64,000 nt of DNA from UBA5336 sp964506685. GTDB lineage: Bacteria > Pseudomonadota > Alphaproteobacteria > Caulobacterales > Hyphomonadaceae. Location: positions 7,132-71,131 of the forward strand of contig CAZDMQ010000008.1 of assembly GCA_964506685.1 (NCBI GenBank), written 5' to 3'. A program made the position numbers and the translations under genes. Numbering within the stretch: position 1 is the first letter of the stretch; every line of letters begins with the position of its first letter. This document shows, in pieces, positions 16,518 to 24,767 of the stretch. Below the pieces are notes generated by a model. The model saw only the letters and a program-made list of their open reading frames with translations. It made no database searches and was not told where the DNA came from.

Positions 16518-18760
16518 ATGAGCGGTCGTGAAGTTGGGGCGGAACGTGTTTTCGCCGTTGAGATAACCGGGCCGGCGCTCGTCGTCGGGGCCAATGAGGC
16601 CGAAGCGCTGAGCCTTTCGGGGTACGAGATCGAGGACCGGGACCTCGCGTCAGGCGGGCAGGTCGTGAAGACCTTCGATGTCGGCGAAGCCTCGGGCACG
16701 TTCGACGGACCGGCGGGACTTTACCAGCTCGATATCGACTTCTTCGAGGAAAGCGACGGGAATTCGGATTTTGCCGTCCTGGTCGATGGCGTGGAAGTGT
16801 TCGCCTTTACCAGCGGGTCAAGCGGGGCCGTCCTCGGCGAACCGAATGCCACGGTCCAGGCGGTGGATCTCAACCTGTTGCCCGGATCGGTGATCACGGT
16901 GCGCGGGACACGGGATGTCGAAGCGCTGGCCCGGCTGGACCGGCTTACGCTCACGGCAATCGATACGCCTGCCAATGGCACGCTCACCGGGACAGAGGCG
17001 GTCGACACGCTCGAAGGAACCGATGGTCCCGATACCATCCTCGGGCTGGGTGATGATGATGCGATCACCGGCGGCCTGGGCAATGACGTGGTGGACGCCG
17101 GCGCGGGCGACGACACCGTTGCGGGCAGCGCGGGCGAGGACGCGCTGAACGGCGCCGGTGGGAATGACACGATCGATGGCAATGCCGGTGCGGATACCGT
17201 CGATGGCGGCGAGGGCGACGATGTCATCTCGGGTGGCGAAGATGACGATGTCCTGAGCGGCGCCGGTGGGAATGACACGATCGATGGCAATGCCGGTGCG
17301 GATACGGTCGATGGCGGCGAGGGCGACGATGTCATCGCGGGTGGCGAAGATGACGATGTCCTGAGCGGCGCCGGTGGGAATGACACGATCGANNNNNNNN
17401 NNNNNNNNNNNNNNNNNNNNNNNNNNNNNNNNNNNNNNNNNNNNNNNNNNNNNNNNNNNNNNNNNNNNNNNNNNNNNNNNNNNNNNNNNNNNCGGGTGGC
17501 GAAGATGACGATGTCCTGAGCGGCGCCGGTGGGAATGACACGATCGATGGCAATGCCGGTGCGGATACGGTCGATGGCGGCGAAGGCGACGATGTCATTT
17601 CGGGCGGCGAAGATGACGATGTCCTGAGCGGCGCGGGTGGGAATGACACGATCGATGGCAATGCCGGTGCGGATACCGTCGATGGCGGCGAAGGCGACGA
17701 TATCATTTCGGGCGGCGAAAGCGATGACATCCTGAACGGCGTTGGCGGGAATGACACAATCAGTGGCGATGCCGGCGACGATGTGATCGATGCGGGTACT
17801 GGCGACGACACTGTCTCCGGGGGCGATGGAAATGACACGCTGGTCGGCTTCGAAGGCGTCGACACGCTCGACGGCGGTGCCGGTGATGATGAGGTCAATG
17901 CGGGCGAGAGCGACGATATCGTCACCGGAGGTGAAGGGAACGACACGCTGAAGGGCTTCAGCGGCGATGACACGATCAATGGCGATGCCGGAGACGATGT
18001 CATCGACGGCGAGGACGGCAATGACACCCTTTCCGGTGATGCTGGCAATGATGCCATCGAAGGTGCAGATGGAAATGATATCATCCATGCCGGCGATGGC
18101 GACGATACCGGCTGCGGCAATGGCGGGGATGATACGCTGGCTGGCGGGCGCGGCGCGGATCTGCTCAAGGGCGGAACCGGGAATGACGACCTGTTCGGCG
18201 GCGACAATCGCGACACGCTCCTGGCGGGCGCCGATGACGATCTTGTCCGGGGTGGCGGTGGCGGTGACACGCTCGCAGGTCATTCCGGCAATGACACGTT
18301 GGGTGGAGGCCTGGGTAATGACACGATCAATGGCGGCGCGGGGACGGATCGTCTCTTCGGCGGCAACAACCGTGACACCCTGAATGGCGGAGCCGGCAAT
18401 GACCGGCTCGATGGCGGACGCGGGGGAGATATTCTTTCAGGCGGTGGCGGGATCGACACCTTCATCTTCGCAGCCGATGATCCTGGCAGCGATTCGGTGC
18501 TGGATTTCCAGGCTGGGGAAACCGTTTTCCTGACCGGGTTCGCCTTCGAATCGCTGGAACAGGCTGCCAGCAATTTCACCCAGCAGGGCGCAGACACTGT
18601 CTTCCAGCTGGGTCAGTCGCGCATTGTCTTCAACAATACAGACCGCGCCGACGTGGTTGCCGGACTGGAACTGCCCACGACTGACGATCCGGCGCAGTCT
18701 TTCGACGCGGTCGCCGAGAGCCTCGCTCTCGAGGCGGTGGATGATGGCTTCCTGATCTGA
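16518..18760 (+). CDS. RTX (hemolysin-type calcium-binding repeat) secreted protein, interrupted by assembly gap
   Basis: The start at 16518 is preceded by GAGGGGTC; an ATG at 16503 overlaps that site. Residues 1-160 form a beta-rich domain (GLYQLDIDFFEESDGNSDF) resembling carbohydrate-binding modules. Then come many GGxGxDxux nonapeptides (GGNDTIDGNAGADTVDGG), which bind calcium in beta-rolls. The end (DTFIFAADDPGSDSVLDF ... DGFLI) is like type I secretion C-termini, and there is no N-terminal signal peptide, so export by a type I system is expected; no T1SS genes are in the window. The frame differs on the two sides of the 100-N gap (17393-17492) because the gap length is a placeholder, so this is one gene and not a frameshift. 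Confidence 0.85.
17143..17770 (+). repeat. 108-bp tandem repeat array inside the RTX gene
   Basis: The marker GGAATGACAC recurs at 17161, 17269 and 17377, then after the gap at 17532, 17640 and 17748, always 108 bp apart. Each unit encodes 36 residues, equal to four RTX nonapeptides. The copies before the gap and the first two after it are almost identical at DNA level, pointing to recent amplification. The last copy has begun to diverge. Confidence 0.9.
17393..17492. other. Assembly gap (100 N) within the 108-bp repeats
   Basis: Exactly 100 N, the usual placeholder for a gap of unknown size. From the phase of the flanking repeats, the true length should be 53 bp plus a multiple of 108. That also brings the two parts of the RTX reading frame back into register. 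Confidence 0.9.
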
Positions 18761-18776
18761 CGCCTGCGCGCTTCGG

Positions 18777-18793
18777 CCAGCCGGGCTGGCTGG
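18777..18793. terminator. Possible bidirectional terminator between convergent genes
   Basis: CCAGCC and GGCTGG can pair over a 5-nt loop in the 39-bp space between the RTX gene and the convergent gene on the minus strand. A perfect 12-bp palindrome GGTCAGCTGACC follows at 18798-18809 and includes the stop codon of the minus-strand gene. There is no T-tract on either strand, so confidence is modest. Confidence 0.3.
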
Positions 18794-18799
18794 TGACGG

Positions 18800-19459
18800 T
18801 CAGCTGACCTTGCAGCCCTCCAGCCAGACATCGTTCCGGCTGGCAGGTGCGCAATCGCCGCGAAGCAGTCGCTCGATGCGGTAGATGCGGCGGCCGAGCG
18901 CTTCGCCGGGAGCGGCCAGTTTCAGCTCGCCAGGGGCAATCATCACGGCGACGAGGGAGACGAAGTCGCGTTCATCCAGCGCGGCGACGGGCTGGCCGAA
19001 GAAGGCTTCACTGGCGGTGTGTAAACCGGTGATCCAGCGCCCGTCCTTGTCGCCGATCGGGGCGAGGTCGAGCGCGAGAGCCAGCACCTCTTCCTTGGAC
19101 AGCCGGTCTTTCAGCGCCATGGCATAGGTTGTGAGGCGTATCTGGCCGATCAGCGGATGGTACTCCTTGAATGCAAAGCGCCGGGCCAGGGACCGGTGGG
19201 TGGCGGTCACCTTGCTGGCAGCTGTGTCAAGGCCTGCGCCCGAGGTCTCCAGGAGGACTGGGTCCGATACCTTGAGATAGACTTCCCGCTGCCGGGCCGT
19301 GAGCGCAGCCGGGCCGCGGCCGTCGGCGATGATCGTGCGGGCAAGGGTCTTGAGACGCGAGGCATCGCGCAGGGCATCGCGATAGCCATCTGCGCCGTAG
19401 AGCGCCAGGGCGAGCAGGCACGCACCAAGCGTCCATCCGATACGCTGCAACATGCCCAC
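18800..19459 (-). CDS. Degenerate GT51-like peptidoglycan transglycosylase domain protein
   Basis: 219 aa with an N-terminal membrane anchor (TLGACLLALALYGADGY). The middle resembles the second half of the GT51 fold: SGAGLDTAASKVTATHRSLA (compare GxSTITQQLAKN), then RLSKEEVLALALDLAPIG (compare RLSKxEILExYLN), and ASEAFFG...LDERDFVSLVAVMIAP (compare AAxxYFGK...LTLxEAAxLAGLxxAP). The catalytic glutamate motif of the family (EDxxFxxHxG) is not recognisable; DPVLLETSGAG stands in that place. It therefore looks like a divergent, perhaps inactive, transglycosylase relative. It stands alone, convergent to the RTX gene, with a 178-bp gap to the oligopeptidase gene behind it. Confidence 0.55.
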   Translation of the reverse strand: MGMLQRIGWTLGACLLALALYGADGYRDALRDASRLKTLARTIIADGRGPAALTARQREVYLKVSDPVLLETSGAGLDTAASKVTATHRSLARRFAFKEYHPLIGQIRLTTYAMALKDRLSKEEVLALALDLAPIGDKDGRWITGLHTASEAFFGQPVAALDERDFVSLVAVMIAPGELKLAAPGEALGRRIYRIERLLRGDCAPASRNDVWLEGCKVS

Positions 19460-19610
19460 CGGTTCAACCTCCCCGCAATTTCAGAACGTCTCGTCATATC
19501 CGGAAGTTTAGGCCGAAACGCGGCGATACAAGGGGGCTTTCCGGGTGTTTTGACGCCCGGAGAGCTCCGGCAGGACCGAGGGCAGTGAAAGCCGCAAGCG
19601 CCGCTCGTGC

Positions 19611-19635
19611 CGGGCGGCCGGCAACAGGCCGCCCG
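19611..19635 (-). terminator. Terminator hairpin after the oligopeptidase gene
   Basis: CGGGCGGCC (19611-19619) pairs perfectly with GGCCGCCCG (19627-19635), a 9-bp GC stem with a 7-nt loop, starting 2 bp after the stop codon (19638-19640) of the minus-strand gene. No U-tract follows. Confidence 0.55.
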
Positions 19636-19637
19636 CC

Positions 19638-21869
19638 CTATTCGGCGACCACCCGCGCCCAGTCGACCCCTGCTTCTCCAGCCTTGCCGACCGCGGCGAG
19701 GGCGAAGGCATATTCGATGGCGGTTTCCTTGAGCCCTTCGAACCGGCCAGACGCCCCGCCATGGCCTGCATCCATGTTTATGCGAAGGAAATAGGGACCG
19801 GCTTGGGGCGCCTCATGGCGCAGTTTCGCAGCCCATTTCGCCGGTTCCCAATAGGTCACACGCGGGTCCGAAAGCCCGCCCGTGATCAGCATGGCCGGAT
19901 AGGGCCGGTCGGTCGTCTGGTCATAGGGGCTGTAGGCGAGGATCGTGTCATAAGCCGCCGCATCGGTCAGCGGATTGCCCCATTCGGGCCATTCGGGCGG
20001 GGTCAGCGGCAGGCTCTCGTCGGACATGGTGTTGATCACGTCGACAAAGGGCACCGCCGCGATGATGCCGGCAAACAGGGTCGGGTCCATGTTCGCGGCC
20101 GCGCCCATCAGCAGTCCGCCCGCCGACCCGCCAAGTCCGACCACGCCGCCCTCATGGCCGTAGCCCTCGGCCACCAGGTAGCGGCCGGCCGAGATATAGT
20201 CGCGAAAGGTGTTCTGCTTCTTCTCCAGCTTGCCATCGAGATACCACTGATAACCCTTGGCCATGGAACCCCGCGGATGGGCAATGGCATAGATGAAGCC
20301 GCGGTCCACGAGCGAGAGTCGCGAGGTGCGGAAATCGGCCGGTATGGTCACCCCATAGGAGCCATAGCCATAGAGCAGCAGCGGCGCGCTGCCATCCACG
20401 GGGGTGTCGCGGTGGCGCAGGAGGGTGACAGGCACCGTTTCGCCGTCATGGGCCGGCGCCATCAGCCGCTCGACCACATAGTCCTCGCGGTCATGGCCGG
20501 ACGGGACTTCGCGCGTCTTGCGCAGGGTCCGCTCGCCGGTGCCAAGGTCGTAGTCAAAGACCTGGTCCGGCGTCGAGGGCGAGGCATAGTCGAAGCGGAA
20601 CAGGGTGGTGTCGTACTCGTAACCCGTGGAGATGCCGAGATCATAAGCCGCCTCGTCGAAGGCGATGGTCTCTTCGGCCCCGCTTTCGCGCTCGCGGATC
20701 ACGATGCGCGGCAGCCCGTCGGTGCGCTCCAGCCGGATCAGGTGGCCGGCCAGCGCCTCGACGCCGAGGATCAGCATGCCGGGGCGATGCGGCACGATTT
20801 CGGTCCAGTTCTCCCGCCCAGGACTGGCGAGTGGGGCGGTCACCAGCTTGAAGTCCACCGCGCCATCGGCATTCGTGGAAATCACGAACCCGTCGCCCCA
20901 ATGCTCGGGACTGTATTCGACGCCGGTCTCGCGCGGCGCGATCAGCACCGGCTCGGCATCGGTGTCGGAAGCCAGAAAGTATCGCACTTCCGAGATGGTG
21001 TGGTCATTCGCCGAGATGAAGATGAAATCGCCCGACTGGCTCTTGTCGACGCCAACGAAGAAGCCCGGATCGGTCTCGCGATAGATCTCCTTCGAGCTGG
21101 CCGGGTCGCCGATCGTATAGCGGTGCACGGCGACGGGGCGGCCATTGTCGTCCCGTTCGACCCAGAAGATGGTGCGGCTGTCGGCGGCCCATTCGAAACT
21201 GCCATAGCTCCGCTCGATCGCGTCGGGGAGATCCTCGCCGGTGGCGGTGTCGCGAAAGCGGATCGTGTAGAACTCCGAGCCTTGCGTGTCGGTAGCGTAA
21301 GCGATGTAGCGGTGGTCCGGGGAATGGGCGACCGAGCCGAAGCTGAAATAGGCCAGCCCTGCGCCCATCGCGTCGCCATCGAGCAGGACCTCGTCGGCTG
21401 CGTCGTCATTGTAGATCTCGCCCGCGGGCTTGCGCGCGATGATCGGATACTCCCCACCCTCACGGTAGCGGGTGAGATAGGCCCAGGGGCCGTCCCTGTT
21501 CGGCAGCGATTGCTCGTCCTCCTTGATGCGCCCGCGCATTTCCTCGAAGAGCTCGGCCCGCAGCGCTTCCAGCGGGTCTTCCAGCCGGTCCTTCGTGTAG
21601 GCGTTCTCAGCCTCGAGATATTCGCGGATGTCGGAGCGTAGCACGGTCGGATCGGCCATCACCTGCTGCCAGTTCTCGTCCTTCATCCAGTGATAGGGAT
21701 CGATTCGCGTTCGGCCGACCTGTTCGACCATCACGGGCGCACGTTTCGCCACGGGCGGAGCAATCGGCAGTGGTGTCGCGGCAGGCTCGGTCATGGCAAC
21801 GGTCTCATCGGTTACTGCGGACGGCACGGCTGAACAGCCAGCCAGTAAAAAGCGCAGCCATAAGGACAC
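19638..21869 (-). CDS. S9 prolyl oligopeptidase family protease (oligopeptidase B-like), probable lipoprotein with 5' frameshift
   Basis: About 743 aa. Oligopeptidase B-type serine peptidases cut short peptides after basic residues. The N-terminal region has DPYHWMKDEN, typical of the family, followed by the beta-propeller. The C-terminal hydrolase domain shows GGSAGG (nucleophile Ser), LSDPRVTYWEP (Asp) and DAGHGG (His). The start is problematic. An ATG at 21879 has a strong GAGGGG site and would encode a good lipoprotein signal, but it is one base out of frame with the body; dropping one T from the T5 run (A5 at 21847-21851 on the given strand) restores MLRRVLMAALLLAGC. In the sequence as given, translation could use GTG 21869 (short LLAGC signal) or ATG 21794 (no signal). 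It follows msrB by about 90-100 bp. Confidence 0.85.
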   Translation of the reverse strand: MSLWLRFLLAGCSAVPSAVTDETVAMTEPAATPLPIAPPVAKRAPVMVEQVGRTRIDPYHWMKDENWQQVMADPTVLRSDIREYLEAENAYTKDRLEDPLEALRAELFEEMRGRIKEDEQSLPNRDGPWAYLTRYREGGEYPIIARKPAGEIYNDDAADEVLLDGDAMGAGLAYFSFGSVAHSPDHRYIAYATDTQGSEFYTIRFRDTATGEDLPDAIERSYGSFEWAADSRTIFWVERDDNGRPVAVHRYTIGDPASSKEIYRETDPGFFVGVDKSQSGDFIFISANDHTISEVRYFLASDTDAEPVLIAPRETGVEYSPEHWGDGFVISTNADGAVDFKLVTAPLASPGRENWTEIVPHRPGMLILGVEALAGHLIRLERTDGLPRIVIRERESGAEETIAFDEAAYDLGISTGYEYDTTLFRFDYASPSTPDQVFDYDLGTGERTLRKTREVPSGHDREDYVVERLMAPAHDGETVPVTLLRHRDTPVDGSAPLLLYGYGSYGVTIPADFRTSRLSLVDRGFIYAIAHPRGSMAKGYQWYLDGKLEKKQNTFRDYISAGRYLVAEGYGHEGGVVGLGGSAGGLLMGAAANMDPTLFAGIIAAVPFVDVINTMSDESLPLTPPEWPEWGNPLTDAAAYDTILAYSPYDQTTDRPYPAMLITGGLSDPRVTYWEPAKWAAKLRHEAPQAGPYFLRINMDAGHGGASGRFEGLKETAIEYAFALAAVGKAGEAGVDWARVVAE

Positions 21870-21969
21870 GTCGTAACATGGGAAATCCCCTCGAGGTTTT
21901 CCCCAGTCCATCCAATCTTCCGTGAAATGTCCAGCATAGGGTAACCGGACACCAAACGGCCGGTCCGGT

Positions 21970-22383
21970 TCATGCCTCAGATTGCGGCCGGAACTCCAGC
22001 ACGATGCCGTTGATGCACCAGCGCTGCCCAGTGGGCGCAGGACCGTCATTGAAGACATGGCCCTGGTGCAGCCCGCAGATGGCGCAGTGGCATTCGGTGC
22101 GCGGCAGGATCATCTTGAAATCGGTCTTGGTGGCGATGACGTCGTCGCTGACCGGCTGGAAGAAGGAGGGCCAGCCGGTCCCGGAATCGAACTTGTGCTC
22201 GGAGGACCAGAGCGCCGTGCCGCAGCCCTTGCAGTGATAGAGGCCGGGGCGCTTCTCGTCCTGTAAATTGCCTGGCGTGAAGGCGCGCTCGGTGCCCTCC
22301 TTCACGCCGACGCGGAACTCTTCCTCGGTCAGAAGCTCGCGCCATTCACGGTCGGTACGGGAGATTCGGGTCGTGGTGCTCAT
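21970..22383 (-). CDS. msrB: Peptide-methionine (R)-S-oxide reductase
   Basis: 137 aa, full length for MsrB. It reduces the R epimer of methionine sulfoxide in proteins. Visible features are the zinc site CKGC and CAIC, the substrate motif SGTGWPSF, GHVFNDGP, and the catalytic end RWCINGIVLEF with the reactive Cys. No signal peptide is seen, so it is cytosolic. It starts 2 bp after the stop of a 41-aa membrane ORF, suggesting translational coupling, and precedes the oligopeptidase gene on the same strand. Confidence 0.95.
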   Translation of the reverse strand: MSTTTRISRTDREWRELLTEEEFRVGVKEGTERAFTPGNLQDEKRPGLYHCKGCGTALWSSEHKFDSGTGWPSFFQPVSDDVIATKTDFKMILPRTECHCAICGLHQGHVFNDGPAPTGQRWCINGIVLEFRPQSEA

Positions 22384-22385
22384 GG

Positions 22386-22511
22386 TCAGCTCGCCGGCGT
22401 TTGGGGGTCGCCACGTTCCGGTGCCTTCGGTCGTCGCATCAGCGGGCGGAGAAGCAGCGCCGGACCGAAAGCCGCAGCGATGGCGAAAAGAATGAGAGTG
22501 ATAAAGTGCAT
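22386..22511 (-). CDS. 41-aa predicted membrane microprotein
   Basis: An ATG at 22511 opens a short frame that ends TGA at 22386-22388. The protein starts MHFITLILFAIAAAFGPALL, a single hydrophobic helix, followed by the basic tail LRPLMRRPK. A purine-rich GGAGGG lies about 13 bases upstream of the start. Its stop is 2 bp from the msrB start. The combination of hydrophobic helix, positive-inside tail and tight coupling supports a real gene; I recognise no family. Confidence 0.5.
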   Translation of the reverse strand: MHFITLILFAIAAAFGPALLLRPLMRRPKAPERGDPQTPAS

Positions 22512-22572
22512 GACAGGGATATGGCCCTCCAGCAGGTGCCCTTCAAGCCAGCCTCGCCCGGACGTGCCGGAG

Positions 22573-22600
22573 GGGCGGGTCGCCAGACTGCAGCCCGCCC
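22573..22600 (-). terminator. Possible terminator hairpin after the MaoC gene
   Basis: GGGCGGG (22573-22579) and CCCGCCC (22594-22600) can pair over a 14-nt loop just past the stop of the MaoC-like gene. No T-tract. It could separate that gene from the msrB operon. Confidence 0.35.
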
Positions 22601-22616
22601 GACCGGAAGTGTCGGC

Positions 22617-23075
22617 CTAGCCGCCGTAGAGCACCGTGATCGTCTCGGCGACGCAGGCGGGGCGGTCGTGGCCTTCGATCTCGATGGTGCACTCATTGAT
22701 GACCTGCTTGCCGCCGGCCTTTTCGTTCACTTCCTTGCAGGACTGGCGCAGGCGCACGCGCGAGCCGACCGGCACCATGTTCGTGAAGCGGACCTTGTTG
22801 GCGCCGTAATTGATCCCGCGTGTGGTGCCCTCCACACGCATCACTTCCGGGCCGAGCATGGGCAGCAGCGACAGGGTAAGAAAGCCATGCACGATCGGTC
22901 CACCCATTTCGCGGGTCGCACGTTCGACATCGACATGGATCCACTGGTGGTCGCCGGTCGCTTCGGCGAACATGTTGACCCGGTCCTGGTCGATCAGGTG
23001 CCAGTCGCTGACGCCGACTTCCTTGCCGACAAGGGTTTCGAGGTCGTTGAAGTGGACGGTTGTGGGATTGGCCAT
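22617..23075 (-). CDS. MaoC-family dehydratase ((R)-specific enoyl-CoA hydratase-like)
   Basis: 152 aa hot-dog fold protein. The hydratase signature is complete: FAEATGDHQWIHVD (catalytic Asp and His) and GGPIVHGFLTLSLLP. Such enzymes hydrate trans-2-enoyl-CoA to (R)-3-hydroxyacyl-CoA, in the cytosol. Length and motif fit the single-domain R-hydratase class. A downstream hairpin and a 112-bp upstream gap with a G8 run suggest its own transcript. The precise acyl-CoA substrate cannot be told from sequence. Confidence 0.9.
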   Translation of the reverse strand: MANPTTVHFNDLETLVGKEVGVSDWHLIDQDRVNMFAEATGDHQWIHVDVERATREMGGPIVHGFLTLSLLPMLGPEVMRVEGTTRGINYGANKVRFTNMVPVGSRVRLRQSCKEVNEKAGGKQVINECTIEIEGHDRPACVAETITVLYGG

Positions 23076-23187
23076 GTGCAGGGTCCTCCTTTGGTGTTCT
23101 GGCTTGGGTGTTCGGGCTGCCTGTCGATTAAGGCGCGACTGGCCCTCCTAGGCAAGCCATACCGTCGCGGGGGGGGCAGGATTACGC

Positions 23188-24057
23188 CTATAGCGGCCAG
23201 TCGACCTTCGCCGGTCGTGGTGGGACGTCCTTGAGAAAGGGGTATTTGCCGTTTTCCTTGAGGGCCACGTAGTCCATTGCGGTGAGCGTCGTCAGCGGTG
23301 TGATCTCGCTGTCGAAGGTGCCGTCCGGATAGAGGCTGTAGCGCACCGCGCCGAGAGCCGTGTCGGCTTCGGGCAGGCGGGGCTCGCTGGCGCTGAAGGC
23401 GGTGGAGGGGCACCAGATGTGGCGGAGGCCGCCCAGGTCGCGCTGCAGGCCCTGGTGGAGGTGGCCCGAGGCGATGAAACCGATGGCGTGCACGCCGGCG
23501 AGATCGAGCAGCCAGCCCCGCTGGGCGGCCGGGATGCAGACAGCTTGATCGGCCGGCTCGTCGGGGGCGGCAATGAACAGCGGCTTGTGCAGGAACAGGC
23601 CGATGGCACGGCCGTCGCGCCCGGCCAGCCGGTCTTCCAGCCACTCGACCTGAGCACGCTCCTCCGCCCAGCCGGTGCCGAACAGGTGGGCGTTGATCCC
23701 GATGAGCCGCCAGCCCGGCACGTCGCGGCAGAACCTGGCCGCGCCAAACACCGAAAGATAGCGGCCAAGCCGGTCGGGTGTGGCCGGCTGGTCGGTATGG
23801 CCGGCGCCCGGCTCCTCGCCGACATCATGATTGCCGGGCAGGGTCAGGACCTCGCCGGGCAGGGCGGCAAACATGTGCCGGGTGAAGGCGAGATCGTCCG
23901 CGCTGTCGGCCCCGTCGAGGCTGAGATCGCCGGAGATCGCGGTGATGTCCGGTGGGGAGGCCGCGAGCGCCGCCGTGACCACCTGGAAATTGTCGACGAA
24001 GAAGCCGCGGACATGGCTGAGATGGGTATCGCTGAGCTGGATCAAGGTTGTGGTCAT
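23188..24057 (-). CDS. Calcineurin-like metallophosphoesterase (CpdA-like; candidate PlcP-type phospholipase)
   Basis: 289 aa. All metal-binding motifs of the family are present: LSDTHLSH near the N-terminus, SGDLSLDG, LPGNHDVG and ASGHLHQG. By general resemblance it looks like the cAMP phosphodiesterase CpdA group. However, it lies only 32 bp downstream of btaB on the same strand. PlcP-type metallophosphoesterases, which release diacylglycerol from phospholipids during phosphate starvation, occur with betaine- or glyco-lipid genes in marine bacteria, so a lipid role is plausible here. No signal peptide or membrane segment is visible. Confidence 0.85.
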   Translation of the reverse strand: MTTTLIQLSDTHLSHVRGFFVDNFQVVTAALAASPPDITAISGDLSLDGADSADDLAFTRHMFAALPGEVLTLPGNHDVGEEPGAGHTDQPATPDRLGRYLSVFGAARFCRDVPGWRLIGINAHLFGTGWAEERAQVEWLEDRLAGRDGRAIGLFLHKPLFIAAPDEPADQAVCIPAAQRGWLLDLAGVHAIGFIASGHLHQGLQRDLGGLRHIWCPSTAFSASEPRLPEADTALGAVRYSLYPDGTFDSEITPLTTLTAMDYVALKENGKYPFLKDVPPRPAKVDWPL

Positions 24058-24089
24058 CGAGCTTCCCCCTTGGTCGTCCCGATACCGCC

Positions 24090-24767
24090 TCAGGAGAACC
24101 GCATGCCGAAATAGAGCATGGCATAGCCGCCGGCGAGCCGTGTCGCACTGATATTGGTCAGCTGGCTGGTTGCGGCCATGGTCTCCGGAATGGCGGTGCG
24201 GGGACTGACGTGAAAGGCCGACAGGAAGTTGCGGAACGGCGCCCGCAGGACGCCTGGCCAGCGCTCCATCTCTCCGAAATCAACCGCATGCATCCGTCCG
24301 CCCGGCGCAAGCAGGGTGCTGGCATTGGCAATTGCCCCCTGCCAATCGGGGATCATCGACAGCGCATAGGGAAAGATCACGGCATCGAAACCGCCCGGTG
24401 GCGCACCATCGAAATCGCCGAGCCCGACGGTCTCGGCATAACCATGCACAAGCGTCGGTGGTGCCGGGCTGCGGCGGGTCTTCGCAGCGGCGGTCTTGAG
24501 CATCTCACTCGAGGCATCAACGCCGAACAGGCGCGTGCCGGGATAAAGGCGGGCGATCCGGGCGAGGTTGCGCCCGGTGCCGCAGCCGATCTCGCACAGG
24601 GTTTCGCCGGGAACGAGTTCGAGATCATTGATCATCCGGTCGCGGCCGATGAGATAGTATTTCCGCGACAGGTCATACACGTGGCGAGTATGCCGGTAGA
24701 CGCCATCCATCAGGCTGCCATGATGATCAAGACGCTCCGGTCCGGCCTCCGCACGCCCTGCCATCAT
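24090..24767 (-). CDS. btaB: BtaB-like methyltransferase (diacylglyceryl homoserine N-methylation)
   Basis: 225 aa class I SAM methyltransferase. The Rossmann motif I is ETLCEIGCGTGRNLARI, followed by LFGVDASSEML. The N-terminal block HTRHVYDLSRKYYLIGRDRM is typical of BtaB-type enzymes, which methylate diacylglycerylhomoserine three times to give the betaine lipid DGTS. The start ATG overlaps the btaA stop by 4 bp (ATGA), a strong sign of translational coupling with btaA. The pairing makes the assignment fairly firm. The alternative is a generic methyltransferase of the same superfamily. Confidence 0.85.
   Translation of the reverse strand: MMAGRAEAGPERLDHHGSLMDGVYRHTRHVYDLSRKYYLIGRDRMINDLELVPGETLCEIGCGTGRNLARIARLYPGTRLFGVDASSEMLKTAAAKTRRSPAPPTLVHGYAETVGLGDFDGAPPGGFDAVIFPYALSMIPDWQGAIANASTLLAPGGRMHAVDFGEMERWPGVLRAPFRNFLSAFHVSPRTAIPETMAATSQLTNISATRLAGGYAMLYFGMRFS

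Noticed and set aside
17393..17519. Apparent frameshift in the RTX gene
   Set aside because: Explained by the 100-N placeholder; repeat phase shows that the frame is restored when the gap is 53 + 108n bp.
17143..17770. CRISPR array
   Set aside because: The repeats are contiguous 108-bp coding units for RTX nonapeptides, without unique spacers.
19761..21641. Open frame of 626 codons on the plus strand opposite the oligopeptidase
   Set aside because: The minus strand carries the Ser-Asp-His triad and family motifs; the plus frame is a shadow.
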